From contig OX638316.1 of the NCBI GenBank assembly GCA_951812525.1, positions 2,722,506 to 2,786,505 of the forward strand: DNA of 64,000 nt. The letters are read 5' to 3'. Shown in pieces: positions 37,549-46,920 of this stretch (positions are counted from its first letter, which is position 1; each line of letters opens with the position of its first letter). Origin of the DNA: an uncultured Poribacteria bacterium (lineage in GTDB: Bacteria > Poribacteria > WGA-4E > WGA-3G). Under the pieces are notes generated by a model. It was given only the letters and a program-made list of their open reading frames with translations. It was not told the origin of the DNA and did no database searches. Position numbers and translations under genes: made by a program.

Positions 37549-37629
37549 ATGTCCAAACATACGCTACCTACTAAAACTTATGAGCCAATACGCACACGGC
37601 GTCCGCTGCTCAGTTTGCACGCGTTCTAA
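37549..37629 (+). CDS. Candidate 26-residue small ORF before rpoA
   Basis: ATG at 37549 is preceded by GAGGAA and opens 26 codons ending TAA (MSKHTLPTKTYEPIRTRRPL then LSLHAF). No known family is recognised and a 26-codon frame can arise by chance; listed only because it has a ribosome-site-like sequence and fills an unusually long spacer. Confidence 0.2.
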   Translation: MSKHTLPTKTYEPIRTRRPLLSLHAF

Positions 37630-37659
37630 CACTAGTTTTAATCCTATAGGAGGAAATTA

Positions 37660-38679
37660 ATGATAAGGTCCGAGCTCGTGATACCTGAGAGGCTGAAAAC
37701 TGATATCGAATCTTTACAGCCGAATTACGCAAAGTATACCGCTGAACCCTTTGAGCGCGGATTTGGAACAACCCTCGGCAATTCTTTGCGTCGAGTCCTC
37801 CTTTCCTCAATCAAAGGTGCAGCGATTACGGCTGTTCAAATCGAGCAAGTCCGGCATGAATATGACACAATCCCTGGCGTGCTCGAAGATGTAGTACAAA
37901 TTATTCTTAATCTCAAAGAGGTTCGTCTAAATATCGCTGACGACGCTCCGATGGTACTCACGCTCCACGCTGAAGGCTCTGGAGAAGTTACTGCCGCTGA
38001 CATTCGTCCTAATGCAAACGTTCAGATTATCAACCCTGACCAGCATATCGCTACCCTTGATGAGTGCGAAGGGCTAGATATGGAAATTCACGCACAAACA
38101 GGACGTGGATACTCTCTCGCTGAAGAGCACAGACCAATAAACCACCCAATCGGGTTGATCCCTGTTGACGCAAAGTTCTCACCCGTTGAGAAAGTTAATT
38201 TCTGGGTAGAAGAGACCCGTGTCCGAGACACGACCAACTTTGACAAACTCAACCTCGAAGTCTGGACTGATGCCACTATTACAGCGAAGGAAGCGGTCAC
38301 ACGGGCAGCGGAAATTTTGCTACAACAACTTGAACTCTTTACGGAATTCGATGAAAATTATATCGAGCCTGAGCCTGAAATTGATGAGGCAAAACTGCGA
38401 CGCAACCGATACTTAGCTAAACCTGTCGCAGAACTTGAACTCTCAGTTCGAGCTAGCAACTGTCTCGAAACTGCAAATATTAAAACCATCCGAGAACTCG
38501 TCACAAAAGAGGAAAAGGATATGTTGGAGTACAAGAATTTCGGACGCACCTCGCTGAACGAAATTAAAGAACAACTCGCCAATATGGGACTTTCCCTCGG
38601 AATGAATCTCGACGATATGGACGACGCGGACATCGACGAAGAAAATATGGCACAAGAATCCTTGCAACCCCCTATGTAA
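37660..38679 (+). CDS. rpoA: RNA polymerase alpha subunit
   Basis: A 339-residue subunit. The assembly domain has EPFERGFGTTLGNSLRRVLLS and VRHEYDTIPGVLEDV; the C-terminal DNA-binding domain has the block VAELELSVRASNCLETANI and LNEIKEQLANMGLSLGM, after an acidic linker, with an acidic tail. AGGAGGAAATTA precedes the ATG. Position between rpsD and rplQ is canonical. Confidence 0.98.
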   Translation: MIRSELVIPERLKTDIESLQPNYAKYTAEPFERGFGTTLGNSLRRVLLSSIKGAAITAVQIEQVRHEYDTIPGVLEDVVQIILNLKEVRLNIADDAPMVLTLHAEGSGEVTAADIRPNANVQIINPDQHIATLDECEGLDMEIHAQTGRGYSLAEEHRPINHPIGLIPVDAKFSPVEKVNFWVEETRVRDTTNFDKLNLEVWTDATITAKEAVTRAAEILLQQLELFTEFDENYIEPEPEIDEAKLRRNRYLAKPVAELELSVRASNCLETANIKTIRELVTKEEKDMLEYKNFGRTSLNEIKEQLANMGLSLGMNLDDMDDADIDEENMAQESLQPPM

Positions 38680-38712
38680 TTCTTCACGACAACGCTCACA
38701 TGGAGGAAGACA

Positions 38713-39117
38713 ATGCGTCATCGAAAACGCGGTAGGAAACTCGGACGAACCAGCAGCCATCGGAAGGCGCTCTTTCGCAACCAAGCCACCGCACTTTTTG
38801 AGCATGAACAAATTCGGACAACACTGCCCAAATGTAAGGAACTCCGCCGAGTGGCTGAAAATTTAATTACCCTCGCCAAACGCGGAGATCTGACCGCTCG
38901 CCGGCAAGCCGCAAAAATGCTCTACGGAACCCGTCTGCACTACAAACCCAGAAGGGGCGAAGAAGCAAGCAGCATCGACAAACAGGCAGTCCTACGCAAA
39001 CTCTTTGATGACATCGGACCGCGCTATCAAGACCGGAACGGCGGATACACACGGATCATCCGCGGCGAGCTCCGAAAAGGCGACGGCGCACAAATGGGCT
39101 ACATTCAACTCGTTTAA
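38713..39117 (+). CDS. rplQ: 50S ribosomal protein L17
   Basis: A 134-residue protein: [58 protein letters not shown], and [31 protein letters not shown] precedes the ATG. Last gene of the ribosomal cluster. Confidence 0.97.
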   Translation: MRHRKRGRKLGRTSSHRKALFRNQATALFEHEQIRTTLPKCKELRRVAENLITLAKRGDLTARRQAAKMLYGTRLHYKPRRGEEASSIDKQAVLRKLFDDIGPRYQDRNGGYTRIIRGELRKGDGAQMGYIQLV

Positions 39118-39137
39118 TAGTATCGAATAAAACGCAT

Positions 39138-39170
39138 GGGCGGAGTTTTACCTCCGCCCGTTTTTCTTTT
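39138..39170 (+). terminator. Intrinsic terminator of the ribosomal protein cluster
   Basis: GGGCGGAG (39138-39145), loop TTTTAC, CTCCGCCC (39152-39159), then GTTTTTCTTTT. It lies 21 bases after the rplQ stop. Confidence 0.9.
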
Positions 39171-39203
39171 ATATACTGCCATTCTCCGCCATGAATCCAC
39201 GGT

Positions 39204-39302
39204 AGCTGCGGTTTTTAACCGCACCGATTTTCCCTGAGCAATCTACTACTGACCGCAGACTTACCCTTAAAATAAGTAGGCGAGGTTTCTTAACCTCGCC
39301 GC
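39204..39302. repeat. Two dispersed hairpin repeats
   Basis: The first copy (about 39204-39227) reads GGTAGCTGCGGTTTTTAACC and on to GCACC. The second has GGCGAGGTT (39279-39287), loop TCTT, AACCTCGCC (39292-39300). Both belong to families repeated through the accessory half of the window. Confidence 0.8.
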
Positions 39303-39364
39303 TAATATTACCTTTATCTCTTCTTCTTTATATTCCTCGCCACTAAGATAAATAATTCGACATC

Positions 39365-40645
39365 CTAAAACCGATACGCAGCAGACACAAACACCCGATG
39401 CGTCAAGCGTTCAGTCGTCACGTCATTCCGACTCTGCTGCCAAGTCCCAAGCATATAGGCAACATCGAATTTCAGAGAATCCTCAAAGATTTTGCCTATA
39501 CCTGCTGTTAAGAAATCGCGGGCATCCTCAACCTCGGCATCGGTAAACGGGATTGTATCGCGAAAATAACCGAGACGGATGTGTGTCCCGATGGTAGGTA
39601 TCCGATATTCCGCGCCGAGCCGAGCCTGAAGTGTTGTAGCATAGAACTCCTCAAAATTGTCTTGTGATATGTCTTCTGCTGGCGCAGGATTATACCGCGT
39701 CTGAGTCCAATCTGTGAGTTGAACATCCCCAGCTAAAATCAACTGTTTGTTGAATAACTTCACAGCGATCCCCGTTCCGACTTCAAATGGACGCTCAATA
39801 TCAAACGCTAAGGCACCGCTTACTGCGTCCCGCGTCTCCTCTCCATCGTCATAAACCGCTACGGTTGACTGATACCAGAGTTCATCAACACCTAAATCCA
39901 CCGGTGCGACTACATTTACACCGAGACTGATAGCATCTGTTAGATGTGCAAGAAGCCCGATCCGACCGCCTACACCGGAATACTCACGGTCAATCTCATC
40001 GTCATATCTAAAACGTGCCAGTTCGCTGTCTATATCTATGATGTCAGTGGCTGTTGTATCTAATTCATTGAGGCTGCGTCCTTGCCAGAAGTCCAGCGAA
40101 CCACCAATTAGAATTCGCTTTGAGACGTATACACTCGTCCCAAAACTCCAAATCCCAATACCACCACTATTCACATCGGTTTCATCGACAGCAAGCCCAC
40201 TGAATTCAGTGCCTGAACTCGGATCAATCCCCTGAATTGCAGTCTGGTAATCGAAGTTCTGCGGACGGTTGTAGCCGAAAGCAATTGCCCAACCTCCCTG
40301 TCTTGTCTGAAACGGGTAAACAAATCCGATAGAATTCAGACGCATCTGCGAACGGCTCGTTCCGGTTGCTGTATCACCAGCAAAGTAGGTGTCAGCACTC
40401 GCACTATTATGTGAAAGGCTGCTAAACATCTCAAACTTTTGGATCTGCGCCATCCCTGCCGGATTCCAGTAGAGTGCTGTAAAATCATCAGCGAGTCCCA
40501 GTGAGGCACCACCCATACCCATTGCTCGTGCACCAACGCCGAACGTATTCCCAATTGCCATCTCTTCTACTTGCGCCATACTAATAGCCGCAAAAAAAGT
40601 CACGGCGAACAGAGAAATAAATGTTACATACATGCCTCGTTTCAT
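39365..40645 (-). CDS. PorV/FadL-like outer-membrane beta-barrel protein
   Basis: ATG 40645 follows GGAGGAAA and opens a signal peptide (KRGMYVTFISLFAVTFFAAI, then SMA). The longer frame from 40771 runs through a repeat and is rejected. The mature part starts with the signature GARAMGMGGASLGLADDFTA followed by LYWNPAGMA, common to FadL/PorV-type barrels, and ends in an aromatic barrel strand (VFVSAAYRF). 426 residues. Likely outer-membrane; substrate or partner unknown. Confidence 0.83.
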   Translation of the reverse strand: MKRGMYVTFISLFAVTFFAAISMAQVEEMAIGNTFGVGARAMGMGGASLGLADDFTALYWNPAGMAQIQKFEMFSSLSHNSASADTYFAGDTATGTSRSQMRLNSIGFVYPFQTRQGGWAIAFGYNRPQNFDYQTAIQGIDPSSGTEFSGLAVDETDVNSGGIGIWSFGTSVYVSKRILIGGSLDFWQGRSLNELDTTATDIIDIDSELARFRYDDEIDREYSGVGGRIGLLAHLTDAISLGVNVVAPVDLGVDELWYQSTVAVYDDGEETRDAVSGALAFDIERPFEVGTGIAVKLFNKQLILAGDVQLTDWTQTRYNPAPAEDISQDNFEEFYATTLQARLGAEYRIPTIGTHIRLGYFRDTIPFTDAEVEDARDFLTAGIGKIFEDSLKFDVAYMLGTWQQSRNDVTTERLTHRVFVSAAYRF

Positions 40646-40676
40646 TGCTCTATTTCCTCCATTTTCCAAAAATCTG

Positions 40677-40735
40677 TAGGAGAGGTATGTGACCTGGATT
40701 TTTTTCTTTATGTAGGAGGGGTTTGTAACCCCGAT
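40677..40735. repeat. GTAGGAGGGGTTTGTAACCCC hairpin repeats
   Basis: A good copy at 40711-40734 has GGGGTT and AACCCC arms around TTG-rich loop; a degraded copy (GTAGGAGAGGTATGTGACC) starts near 40677. The family recurs at 60242 and 60283. The copies lie between the lipoprotein gene and the beta-barrel gene. Confidence 0.75.
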
Positions 40736-40760
40736 ACTCTCCCCAATTTGGGTTACATTA

Positions 40761-41372
40761 TTAATTCCCATTCCTGCTTCTCGTCCGTCGCTGAGGTCGC
40801 TCCGATCTCGTCCGTGGCGAAGTCACACTCCGTGAATTCCGGGAACGTTGATTTTCACTGCGCCAGACACCTCTGTTGTAGGTGCGCCGCGAGAGCGGTG
40901 CATACCGACTACCGCCGTAATACCGCCTATAAACGTTCGTATACGGATAGTAACTCCCATAATACCCATAATACGGATAGTAGCTTCGGTAAGATCTATA
41001 GTACGGAGCATAGAATCCACCATAGAACCAGGGGTGCGGGTAATACCACGCCGCCGGCGGATACGCATAGTACGAAAACGGCGCGTATGGTGCCCAATAG
41101 GTGTTGTACCGGTAAGGGGAGGCGTCCTTGCTGCGATAGGTGGACTTCCGTCGTCCGTAATACCCTTCTGATTGCTCTTCATCATCATGCGCTTCTAACT
41201 CGGATTCTTCCGATTCTGTTTTGGAGGTGTGCTCCATCTTTTCCTCCTTCAGAACCTTATGGTACTTGTAATCAAAATCTGAAGACGCATAGTAGCCCAG
41301 TTGCGTATAACATCCAGTAAGTCCTACGGTTGCCAGAAGCAAAAATACCACGAAAGATAATAGCGACTTCAT
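40761..41372 (-). CDS. Tyr-rich lipoprotein
   Basis: A 203-residue exported protein with a clear lipobox, LTGC (Cys21), after a hydrophobic signal. An acidic spacer (ESELEAHDDEEQSEG) leads to a segment dominated by Tyr, Pro and Trp (PYRYNTYWAPYAPFSYYAYP, YRSYYPYYGYYGSYYPY), then a basic Ser/Arg/Thr-rich end. AAAGGAGAAAGAG precedes the ATG. Low complexity prevents assignment; a surface or matrix role is possible. It lies upstream of the beta-barrel gene on the same strand. Confidence 0.75.
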   Translation of the reverse strand: MKSLLSFVVFLLLATVGLTGCYTQLGYYASSDFDYKYHKVLKEEKMEHTSKTESEESELEAHDDEEQSEGYYGRRKSTYRSKDASPYRYNTYWAPYAPFSYYAYPPAAWYYPHPWFYGGFYAPYYRSYRSYYPYYGYYGSYYPYTNVYRRYYGGSRYAPLSRRTYNRGVWRSENQRSRNSRSVTSPRTRSERPQRRTRSRNGN

Positions 41373-41775
41373 ATCTCTTTCTCCTTTGGATTTATCCGTA
41401 GCTTTTGACTATTATAGCGTATTAACCCTGATATGTCCAATCAAACCACGGCACAGTTTGCCCGGTTTCTGTGAAGTTAAGGCACAAAATAGTCCATAGA
41501 GCATCCCAATCAAATCAAATAACGAGAACTGATCGAAAATAGTTGACCAATAAAGAAAATTAAACAATCCTGAATCCGGTAGGCAGTTTCCAAATTATGC
41601 TACTAAACATAATTTGTCTTAATTTTACATTCCTTGCCTTAACACTCCTACCTTATTCCGCTTTCAAATCCGCCGTAGGTTGGGTAGAGCGCAGCGAAAC
41701 CCGACTATATACTAACAACTTTATTGACCTCGGTTTTCCTTTGACACCGTCTCAATACCGTGCTAAATTGATACC
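41373..41775. other. Gene-free spacer between divergent genes
   Basis: The spacer holds a 9-bp perfect inverted repeat CAAATTATG (41591-41599)/CATAATTTG (41608-41616), which could be an operator or terminator, and a copy of the GTAGGTTGGGTAGAGC...GCGAAACCCGAC element at about 41671-41705. No coding frame is convincing. Confidence 0.6.
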
Positions 41776-42681
41776 ATGCGAGTCTTTATTCAAATCGGTC
41801 ATGGTATCGTTGGTGCCGCCGTTATCTCATTCTTCTGTATATGGCAAGCAGGCAGCTTCGGCGAAGCGAGGCACACGCTCAGTATCATCGGTGCCATCGC
41901 TATCGTTATCGCCAGTCTCTACATCCTGAGAAGTCGTTGGATTCGATGGGGAAACCGGCAGACATGGCTAAAATACCATCAACGGCTCGCCTCCTTAGGT
42001 TTGTGCCTTGTGCTACTACATTCGGCGTTCCAACCGCTCGCATGGCATTCATGGCTCACCTTCGTACTCGCCTTGTTGAATTTAGGCACTGGTGTCGCTG
42101 TGAGTCTAACCGCTCGCAGGACACGCCGGATTTTGCTCCGATGCCATCTCATCCTTGCGCCAGTCCTGCTTGTTGGTATAGTATTCCACGGTCAGAAAAA
42201 ACTCGAACATGACGATTTCTTTCCGCTAACCGATGTCCACGATGTACCTTGCGCCAGGTGTCATACGTCTGAACCTCTGCTGTTCCATGTCGATTTGGCA
42301 CTACAGCAAGAATTAGATACTTCAGAAACCGTGCCGGACGATCTACACTGGTGGCTTTTGCAGAATGAGAACAGAGTGCCCCAAACAGCCCCTGTTACTG
42401 TCAAAGAAGCAGGAAACGCTTGGATAATTAGGGACAACGCAAAGAACCGCAGCTATCATGCGCGGAAAGTAGCAGATAAAATTGCCATCTACGCTGATAA
42501 TTTTTATCGAGGCTATACCTGTGCAACATGCCATGAACACGACACAGATGAGATCCGTTTAGCACACGAACTGCACGGCGTTACGGATTCCCACAGATGT
42601 CTCGTCTGCCACCAGACCGAGATAGATGGGGTAACCTATGGGCGACAGCGCGTCCAGTGGGACTACGATCCAAACTGGTAG
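41776..42681 (+). CDS. Membrane-bound tri-haem c-type cytochrome
   Basis: A 301-residue protein with four or five N-terminal membrane helices (about residues 5-138) containing several His (H68, H82, H91, H124, H138) that could bind haem b, followed by a soluble part with three CxxCH sites: CARCH (159-163), CATCH (249-253) and CLVCH (275-279). This suggests a membrane quinol- or iron-linked electron-transfer protein with the haem domain on the periplasmic side. No close family is recognised. No clear Shine-Dalgarno lies before the ATG and no electron-transfer partner is adjacent. Confidence 0.8.
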   Translation: MRVFIQIGHGIVGAAVISFFCIWQAGSFGEARHTLSIIGAIAIVIASLYILRSRWIRWGNRQTWLKYHQRLASLGLCLVLLHSAFQPLAWHSWLTFVLALLNLGTGVAVSLTARRTRRILLRCHLILAPVLLVGIVFHGQKKLEHDDFFPLTDVHDVPCARCHTSEPLLFHVDLALQQELDTSETVPDDLHWWLLQNENRVPQTAPVTVKEAGNAWIIRDNAKNRSYHARKVADKIAIYADNFYRGYTCATCHEHDTDEIRLAHELHGVTDSHRCLVCHQTEIDGVTYGRQRVQWDYDPNW

Positions 42682-42843
42682 ATGCAAAAAAAATCGGCTT
42701 GAACACGATTAAATATCGCGTTCAAACCTAATGATTCGTTCTGAAACTATTATTTGTACCACAAACTGTTAGTTGGTGCAGTATATTGTGCAATCCTTAA
42801 AACAGTTCTGTGTTTTCTTAGAGAGGGTCATGCATCAGAAGTG

Positions 42844-43662
42844 TTACCGTCTTGATTTAAGTCCACCCCACGTTGTAGCAAGTTTACCTTCAGGTTCTAC
42901 CGACAGAAACTCGCCCTCCATCACCTCTTTAATTTCATCTTCGGACAACGCACGCCCAAATATGTAAAATTCGTCCATCAGTCCATCGTACCACCGATCG
43001 TTCTTATGATGTCCGATTTCAGCCTGAAGCCCCCAGTTGTCTGAGAGTTTGCCTTTACCTTTTGACTCGTGTGTCACCTTTCCATCAATATAGGTTTTCA
43101 CATCACCGCTTTTGCTGTCATAAGTGCCGGTAAAATGCACCCATTTGCCACCTTTGATAATGGGACCTGGGTTGATGTTGAAGACTTGTGTCTCGGCACC
43201 ATCGCGATGAAACCATCTGAACCCGCCTGGTCGAATCTCGACGTGATAAAGACCGCTACCGTGGTCGGTTCCAATCGAATCGAAGATGCTCTGTGGATTC
43301 GGTGAGTCGTTGTGATTAACCCAGACCGCAATCGTGATGCCATCAAGTGGGACATTTTGGAACTCAGGTCCGTTCAGATCTATCCACGTTTGATCTTCCA
43401 AGACAATGGCTTTTTCAATAACACCGTCTTCCCTTCTCGCTTTTCCTTCGATTGTTCCATCGTTGCCGTAAATGGATCCGTCCTCGACAGTATCGCCATT
43501 TCCATCGAAACCGTAATAGACCGATAGTGTCGGATCACTGAGATCTGCTTCAGTTGAAAATGCGCCAGCGATTAGCAATACCAAGACCGCGAAGCACACT
43601 TGCAGCAAGTGTAGCGGTGCCTGTTGCGTCCCGGCGCGGGTACGTATTAAATCGTTAAACAT
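42844..43662 (-). CDS. Secreted LamG (concanavalin-like) domain protein
   Basis: A 272-residue protein with a hydrophobic N-terminal segment (residues 20-38, LLQVCFAVLVLLIAGAF) and one LamG domain: VYYGFDGNGDTVEDGSIYGN, VWVNHNDSPNPQSIFDS, GGKWVHFTGTYDSKSGDVKT and LMDEFYIFGRALSEDEI. It ends in KLATTWGGLKSR, a tail I associate with secreted LamG proteins of Poribacteria (recall only). LamG domains bind glycans or proteins. Confidence 0.82.
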   Translation of the reverse strand: MFNDLIRTRAGTQQAPLHLLQVCFAVLVLLIAGAFSTEADLSDPTLSVYYGFDGNGDTVEDGSIYGNDGTIEGKARREDGVIEKAIVLEDQTWIDLNGPEFQNVPLDGITIAVWVNHNDSPNPQSIFDSIGTDHGSGLYHVEIRPGGFRWFHRDGAETQVFNINPGPIIKGGKWVHFTGTYDSKSGDVKTYIDGKVTHESKGKGKLSDNWGLQAEIGHHKNDRWYDGLMDEFYIFGRALSEDEIKEVMEGEFLSVEPEGKLATTWGGLKSRR

Positions 43663-43964
43663 TTACTCTCCTCAAGTTAATTTGCTCAAATTATGTAATG
43701 ATTCGTGTAAGTAATCGCATCACTTTAATGTATTATTATATCATTAAAAAACCTTGGTGTCAAAATAGAATTCGCTAAAAAAACCTTGAAAAACTCAATA
43801 CTATAGACAACCTTTTCAACACATGTTAATATATATCCCAGTATATTTAAGTCATGAATCCAAAGGAGTGAAATGCTGTGAAACATTCGCTAACAATATA
43901 CTGTTTATATCTAACGCTCCACTTCCAACTCCCGTAACTTGACAATTTCCTATTCTCTCTGATA
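43663..43964. other. AT-rich spacer between divergent genes
   Basis: About 300 AT-rich bases. One inverted repeat is visible, TTTAATG (43724-43730)/CATTAAA (43742-43748). No promoter close to consensus and no coding frame was found. Confidence 0.5.
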
Positions 43965-45944
43965 ATGAAAACGGGAAATCGAATAATGCCAAACAACCTT
44001 CCTACCGCAAATTCTGGGTCGCAAAATTCGCCAAACGTCAGTCTTCGCGCTGTACTCCTCTCACTCTTCATCACTATCCCGAACTCTTACTGGCTCATGA
44101 TTAACTGGGGTCCCAGTGGCTATGGCACCGGTCAGAGTTTTCCCACCGTCACGACTGTCTATTTCAATGTCATTTTTGTAGTCCTCATTTTAATGGCAGT
44201 AAACCCATTCCTCCGAACGATTCGGAAAAATGCCAGTTTCACCGATGCCGAATTGATGGTGATTTATCTACTGGTATCCATCGCTTCCTCCATTGCTGGA
44301 CACGATACGCTCCAAATCTTGTGGCCACTGCTCGCATACCCGATCTGGTTCGCAAGTCCAGAGAATGAATGGGGTGAGTTGTTCCATCAACACATGCCCG
44401 ACTGGCTTACTATCAAAGAACGGAGTGTATTGGCAACCTTTTATCAGGGGGATTCATCTCTCCACACCGTGCAACACCTACAACTCTGGATGACACCTGT
44501 ACTCTGGTGGTCTGCCCTCATCATCGTGCTAACCTGTATGATGCTCTGCATCACGATCCTCATCCGGCACCAATGGGTAAACCACGAAAAACTGAGTTAT
44601 CCTGTCATTCAGATTCCGCTGCAGCTGACCGAAAACGGTGGACACACCCTTCTGAGAAACCGACTATTTTTGCTCGCTGCGGTGCTTGCCGGTGGTATGA
44701 ATATCCTTAACGGTCTCCATTTCCTATTTCCAGTAGTGCCGGGATTAGGTGGAAAGCTCTACAACTTAGGGCAATACTTCCAAACAAAACCGTTAAACGC
44801 CATCGGGAGGTTACCCATTGCCGTCTATCCGTTTGCGATCGGGATGAGTTTCTTCATACCCTTGGAACTCTCGTTTTCTATCTGGTTTTTTTTCCTCTTC
44901 CACAAAATAACGCGTGTATGGGGTACGATGGCAGGCATCGGACATCTGCCCGGGTTCCCATTCCTTGATGCCCAATCCTTCGGTGCTTGGTTCTGTTTGG
45001 GGATCTCCGCTGTATGGCTCACTCGAAAATTTATCGTCCGACAGGTGAAAAACGCCTTCTGGGGAGGCGATAGGCACGAAGACAGAACAGGTACACACAC
45101 AGCCCATACTCGATACGCAATAATCGGTTTGATAGTTGGTAGCATCTTTGTGCTTTACTTCTTCAAAAGCACAGGTGCTTCCATCTTTAGCATCTTTGGT
45201 TACTTCGCGCTTTTCTTTGCATTAGCCATTGCGATTACCCGCATCCGGGCAGAAGTCGGACCGCCCGCGCACGACGTGCCATGGCGGCCCGACAAAGTCC
45301 TTGTTTCCTTCTTCGGCACACGCCGCATCGGTGCACCAGGATTGACAACCTTCAGCATGTTTCACGGCTTTAACCGCTCCTACCGTTCCCACCCAATGCC
45401 GATTATGCTGGAGGGATTCAAGGTCGCACAAGTCCGTGGGCTATCGCATAACCGCTTTATTGTCGCCATCATCTTGGTAACGATCGTTGCAACGATTTCA
45501 TCGGCGTGGGCATACTACGCCCAAGGCTACCATTACGGTGCTGCAGTCTACGGTGAGCAGGCACAATGCCGCTGGACTTATGAGCAGTTGAAGCAGTGGC
45601 TCATTAACCCACAATCTATAGATGTCGGCGCAGTCTCCGCCTCCAGTGGTGCCATGGTCTTGACGACACTTCTAATGATACTACGCCGTCGGTTTATCTG
45701 GTGGCCCTTCCACCCTGCAGGCTACGCCCTATCCCTTAGCTTTTGGAACACGAGTTGGTATTGGTTCTCAATATTCTTATCGTGGGGAATGAAGGCGATT
45801 CTCTTTCAGGCGGGTGGTTTGCGTACATATCGCCGCGCGATGCCGTTCTTTATCGGTTTAGTAATTGGAGAATTCATCGTCGGGGCAATTTGGACATTAA
45901 TCGGTATCGTTCTCGAACGTCCCATGTACCGATTTATGTTCTAA
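43965..45944 (+). CDS. Large polytopic membrane protein (DUF6785/DUF6784-like), copy 1
   Basis: A 659-residue protein with about 14 or more hydrophobic helices. Conserved with the copy at 55196-57136: PENEWGELFHQHMPDWLTI, IRHQWVNHEKLSYPVIQIPL, the PxxVG-type loop, FGTRRIGAPGLT, NRSYRSHPMPIMLEGFKVA and the C-terminal block RAMPFFIGLVIGEFIVGAIW. The architecture recalls oligopeptide-transporter-like proteins, but function is unknown. ATG 43986 is an alternative start. No Shine-Dalgarno is obvious. Confidence 0.72.
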   Translation: MKTGNRIMPNNLPTANSGSQNSPNVSLRAVLLSLFITIPNSYWLMINWGPSGYGTGQSFPTVTTVYFNVIFVVLILMAVNPFLRTIRKNASFTDAELMVIYLLVSIASSIAGHDTLQILWPLLAYPIWFASPENEWGELFHQHMPDWLTIKERSVLATFYQGDSSLHTVQHLQLWMTPVLWWSALIIVLTCMMLCITILIRHQWVNHEKLSYPVIQIPLQLTENGGHTLLRNRLFLLAAVLAGGMNILNGLHFLFPVVPGLGGKLYNLGQYFQTKPLNAIGRLPIAVYPFAIGMSFFIPLELSFSIWFFFLFHKITRVWGTMAGIGHLPGFPFLDAQSFGAWFCLGISAVWLTRKFIVRQVKNAFWGGDRHEDRTGTHTAHTRYAIIGLIVGSIFVLYFFKSTGASIFSIFGYFALFFALAIAITRIRAEVGPPAHDVPWRPDKVLVSFFGTRRIGAPGLTTFSMFHGFNRSYRSHPMPIMLEGFKVAQVRGLSHNRFIVAIILVTIVATISSAWAYYAQGYHYGAAVYGEQAQCRWTYEQLKQWLINPQSIDVGAVSASSGAMVLTTLLMILRRRFIWWPFHPAGYALSLSFWNTSWYWFSIFLSWGMKAILFQAGGLRTYRRAMPFFIGLVIGEFIVGAIWTLIGIVLERPMYRFMF

Positions 45945-45974
45945 AGAGGTCCCTTAGAGATGACCTTAAAACTG

Positions 45975-46003
45975 GTAGGCGAGGTTCCTAACCTCGCCAC
46001 TGC
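45975..46003. repeat. GTAGGCGAGGTTCC hairpin repeat
   Basis: GGCGAGGTT (45978-45986), loop CCT, AACCTCGCC (45990-45998), followed by the ACTGCCAACTGCCAAC tail that accompanies several copies. Confidence 0.85.
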
Positions 46004-46027
46004 CAACTGCCAACTTTCAAAAACCCC

Positions 46028-46056
46028 TTGTAAATTCTGATATATCCTGCTAATAT
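46028..46056 (+). promoter_or_regulatory. Candidate promoter for the TIM-barrel gene
   Basis: TTGTAA (46028-46033), 17-base spacer, TAATAT (46051-46056), placing a start about 25-30 bases before the ATG. Confidence 0.45.
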
Positions 46057-46089
46057 AGAGCAACTTACATAACTTAAGGCAGATAAGTC

Positions 46090-46920
46090 ATGAAACTCAG
46101 TTGTCTCCCCGTCTCTCTTTACGACAACATCTTCACCGGAAAAAACACCGTTGTTGACTGGATTCAGTTCGGAGCGGAATTGGGATTAGATGCAGTCGAT
46201 TTCAGCATCAAATTCTTCCCGGAACGCGACGCAGCAACGCTCAATCACACAATTGCTGCGCTTGAAAAGTTCAATGTTCGACCGTGTATGCTCGCCTGCT
46301 ATTCCGATTTCACGCATCCCGACCCGACACAACGCCAGCAAGAATTAACCAACCTAAAGACAGACATCGTATTAGCGAAGACGTTAGGTGTGGAATTCGT
46401 TCGTATAACTGCAGGACAAAACCACCCCGGTGTCGAACGCACAGCAGGAATCAATTGGGTGACAGACGGATTTCGCCGCGCACTTGACGAAGCCGAAAGC
46501 CACGGTATCACCCTCGCCTATGAGAATCATACCAAAGGTGCACCTTGGGATTACTGGGACTTCTCGCAACCTACAGAGATTTTCTTAGAAATCCTGCATA
46601 CGCTCGCAGACACACCACTCGGCGTCTGCTTTGACACAGCGAATCCACTCGTCCTCAAGGAAGATGTTCTCGCACTTTTAGACAAGGTTATTGCGCGCGT
46701 CGTTGTGCTTCATATTTTCGATATGCGCGAAGCAGGAAAATTCGAGGCGGTGCGTGTTGGAACGGGTGCCTCGCCTATCCCACAAGTCTTCTCTCGCATG
46801 AGACAGGCAGGCTACGACGGCTGGCTCAGCATTGAGGAAGCCAGCCGCTCAGGACAAGACGGTTTTGAACAGTCAATCGCTTATGTCCGAAACGCTTGGG
46901 AACGGGCATCATCCGCGTGA
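46090..46920 (+). CDS. Sugar phosphate isomerase/epimerase-like TIM-barrel protein
   Basis: A 276-residue xylose-isomerase-like (AP endonuclease family 2) TIM barrel. It shows LGLDAVDFSIKFFP, ARVVVLHIFDMRE, the Glu/His/Asp metal-site residues in ITLAYENHTKGA and GVCFDTANPL, and GWLSIEEASRSGQDG. Family members isomerise or epimerise keto-sugars; the substrate is unknown. Its 3' end overlaps the convergent dioxygenase gene by 12 bases. Confidence 0.85.
   Translation: MKLSCLPVSLYDNIFTGKNTVVDWIQFGAELGLDAVDFSIKFFPERDAATLNHTIAALEKFNVRPCMLACYSDFTHPDPTQRQQELTNLKTDIVLAKTLGVEFVRITAGQNHPGVERTAGINWVTDGFRRALDEAESHGITLAYENHTKGAPWDYWDFSQPTEIFLEILHTLADTPLGVCFDTANPLVLKEDVLALLDKVIARVVVLHIFDMREAGKFEAVRVGTGASPIPQVFSRMRQAGYDGWLSIEEASRSGQDGFEQSIAYVRNAWERASSA

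Noticed and set aside
40571-41320. 249-codon plus-strand frame over the Tyr-rich lipoprotein and barrel signal
   Set aside because: Antisense shadow spanning two minus-strand genes and a repeat.
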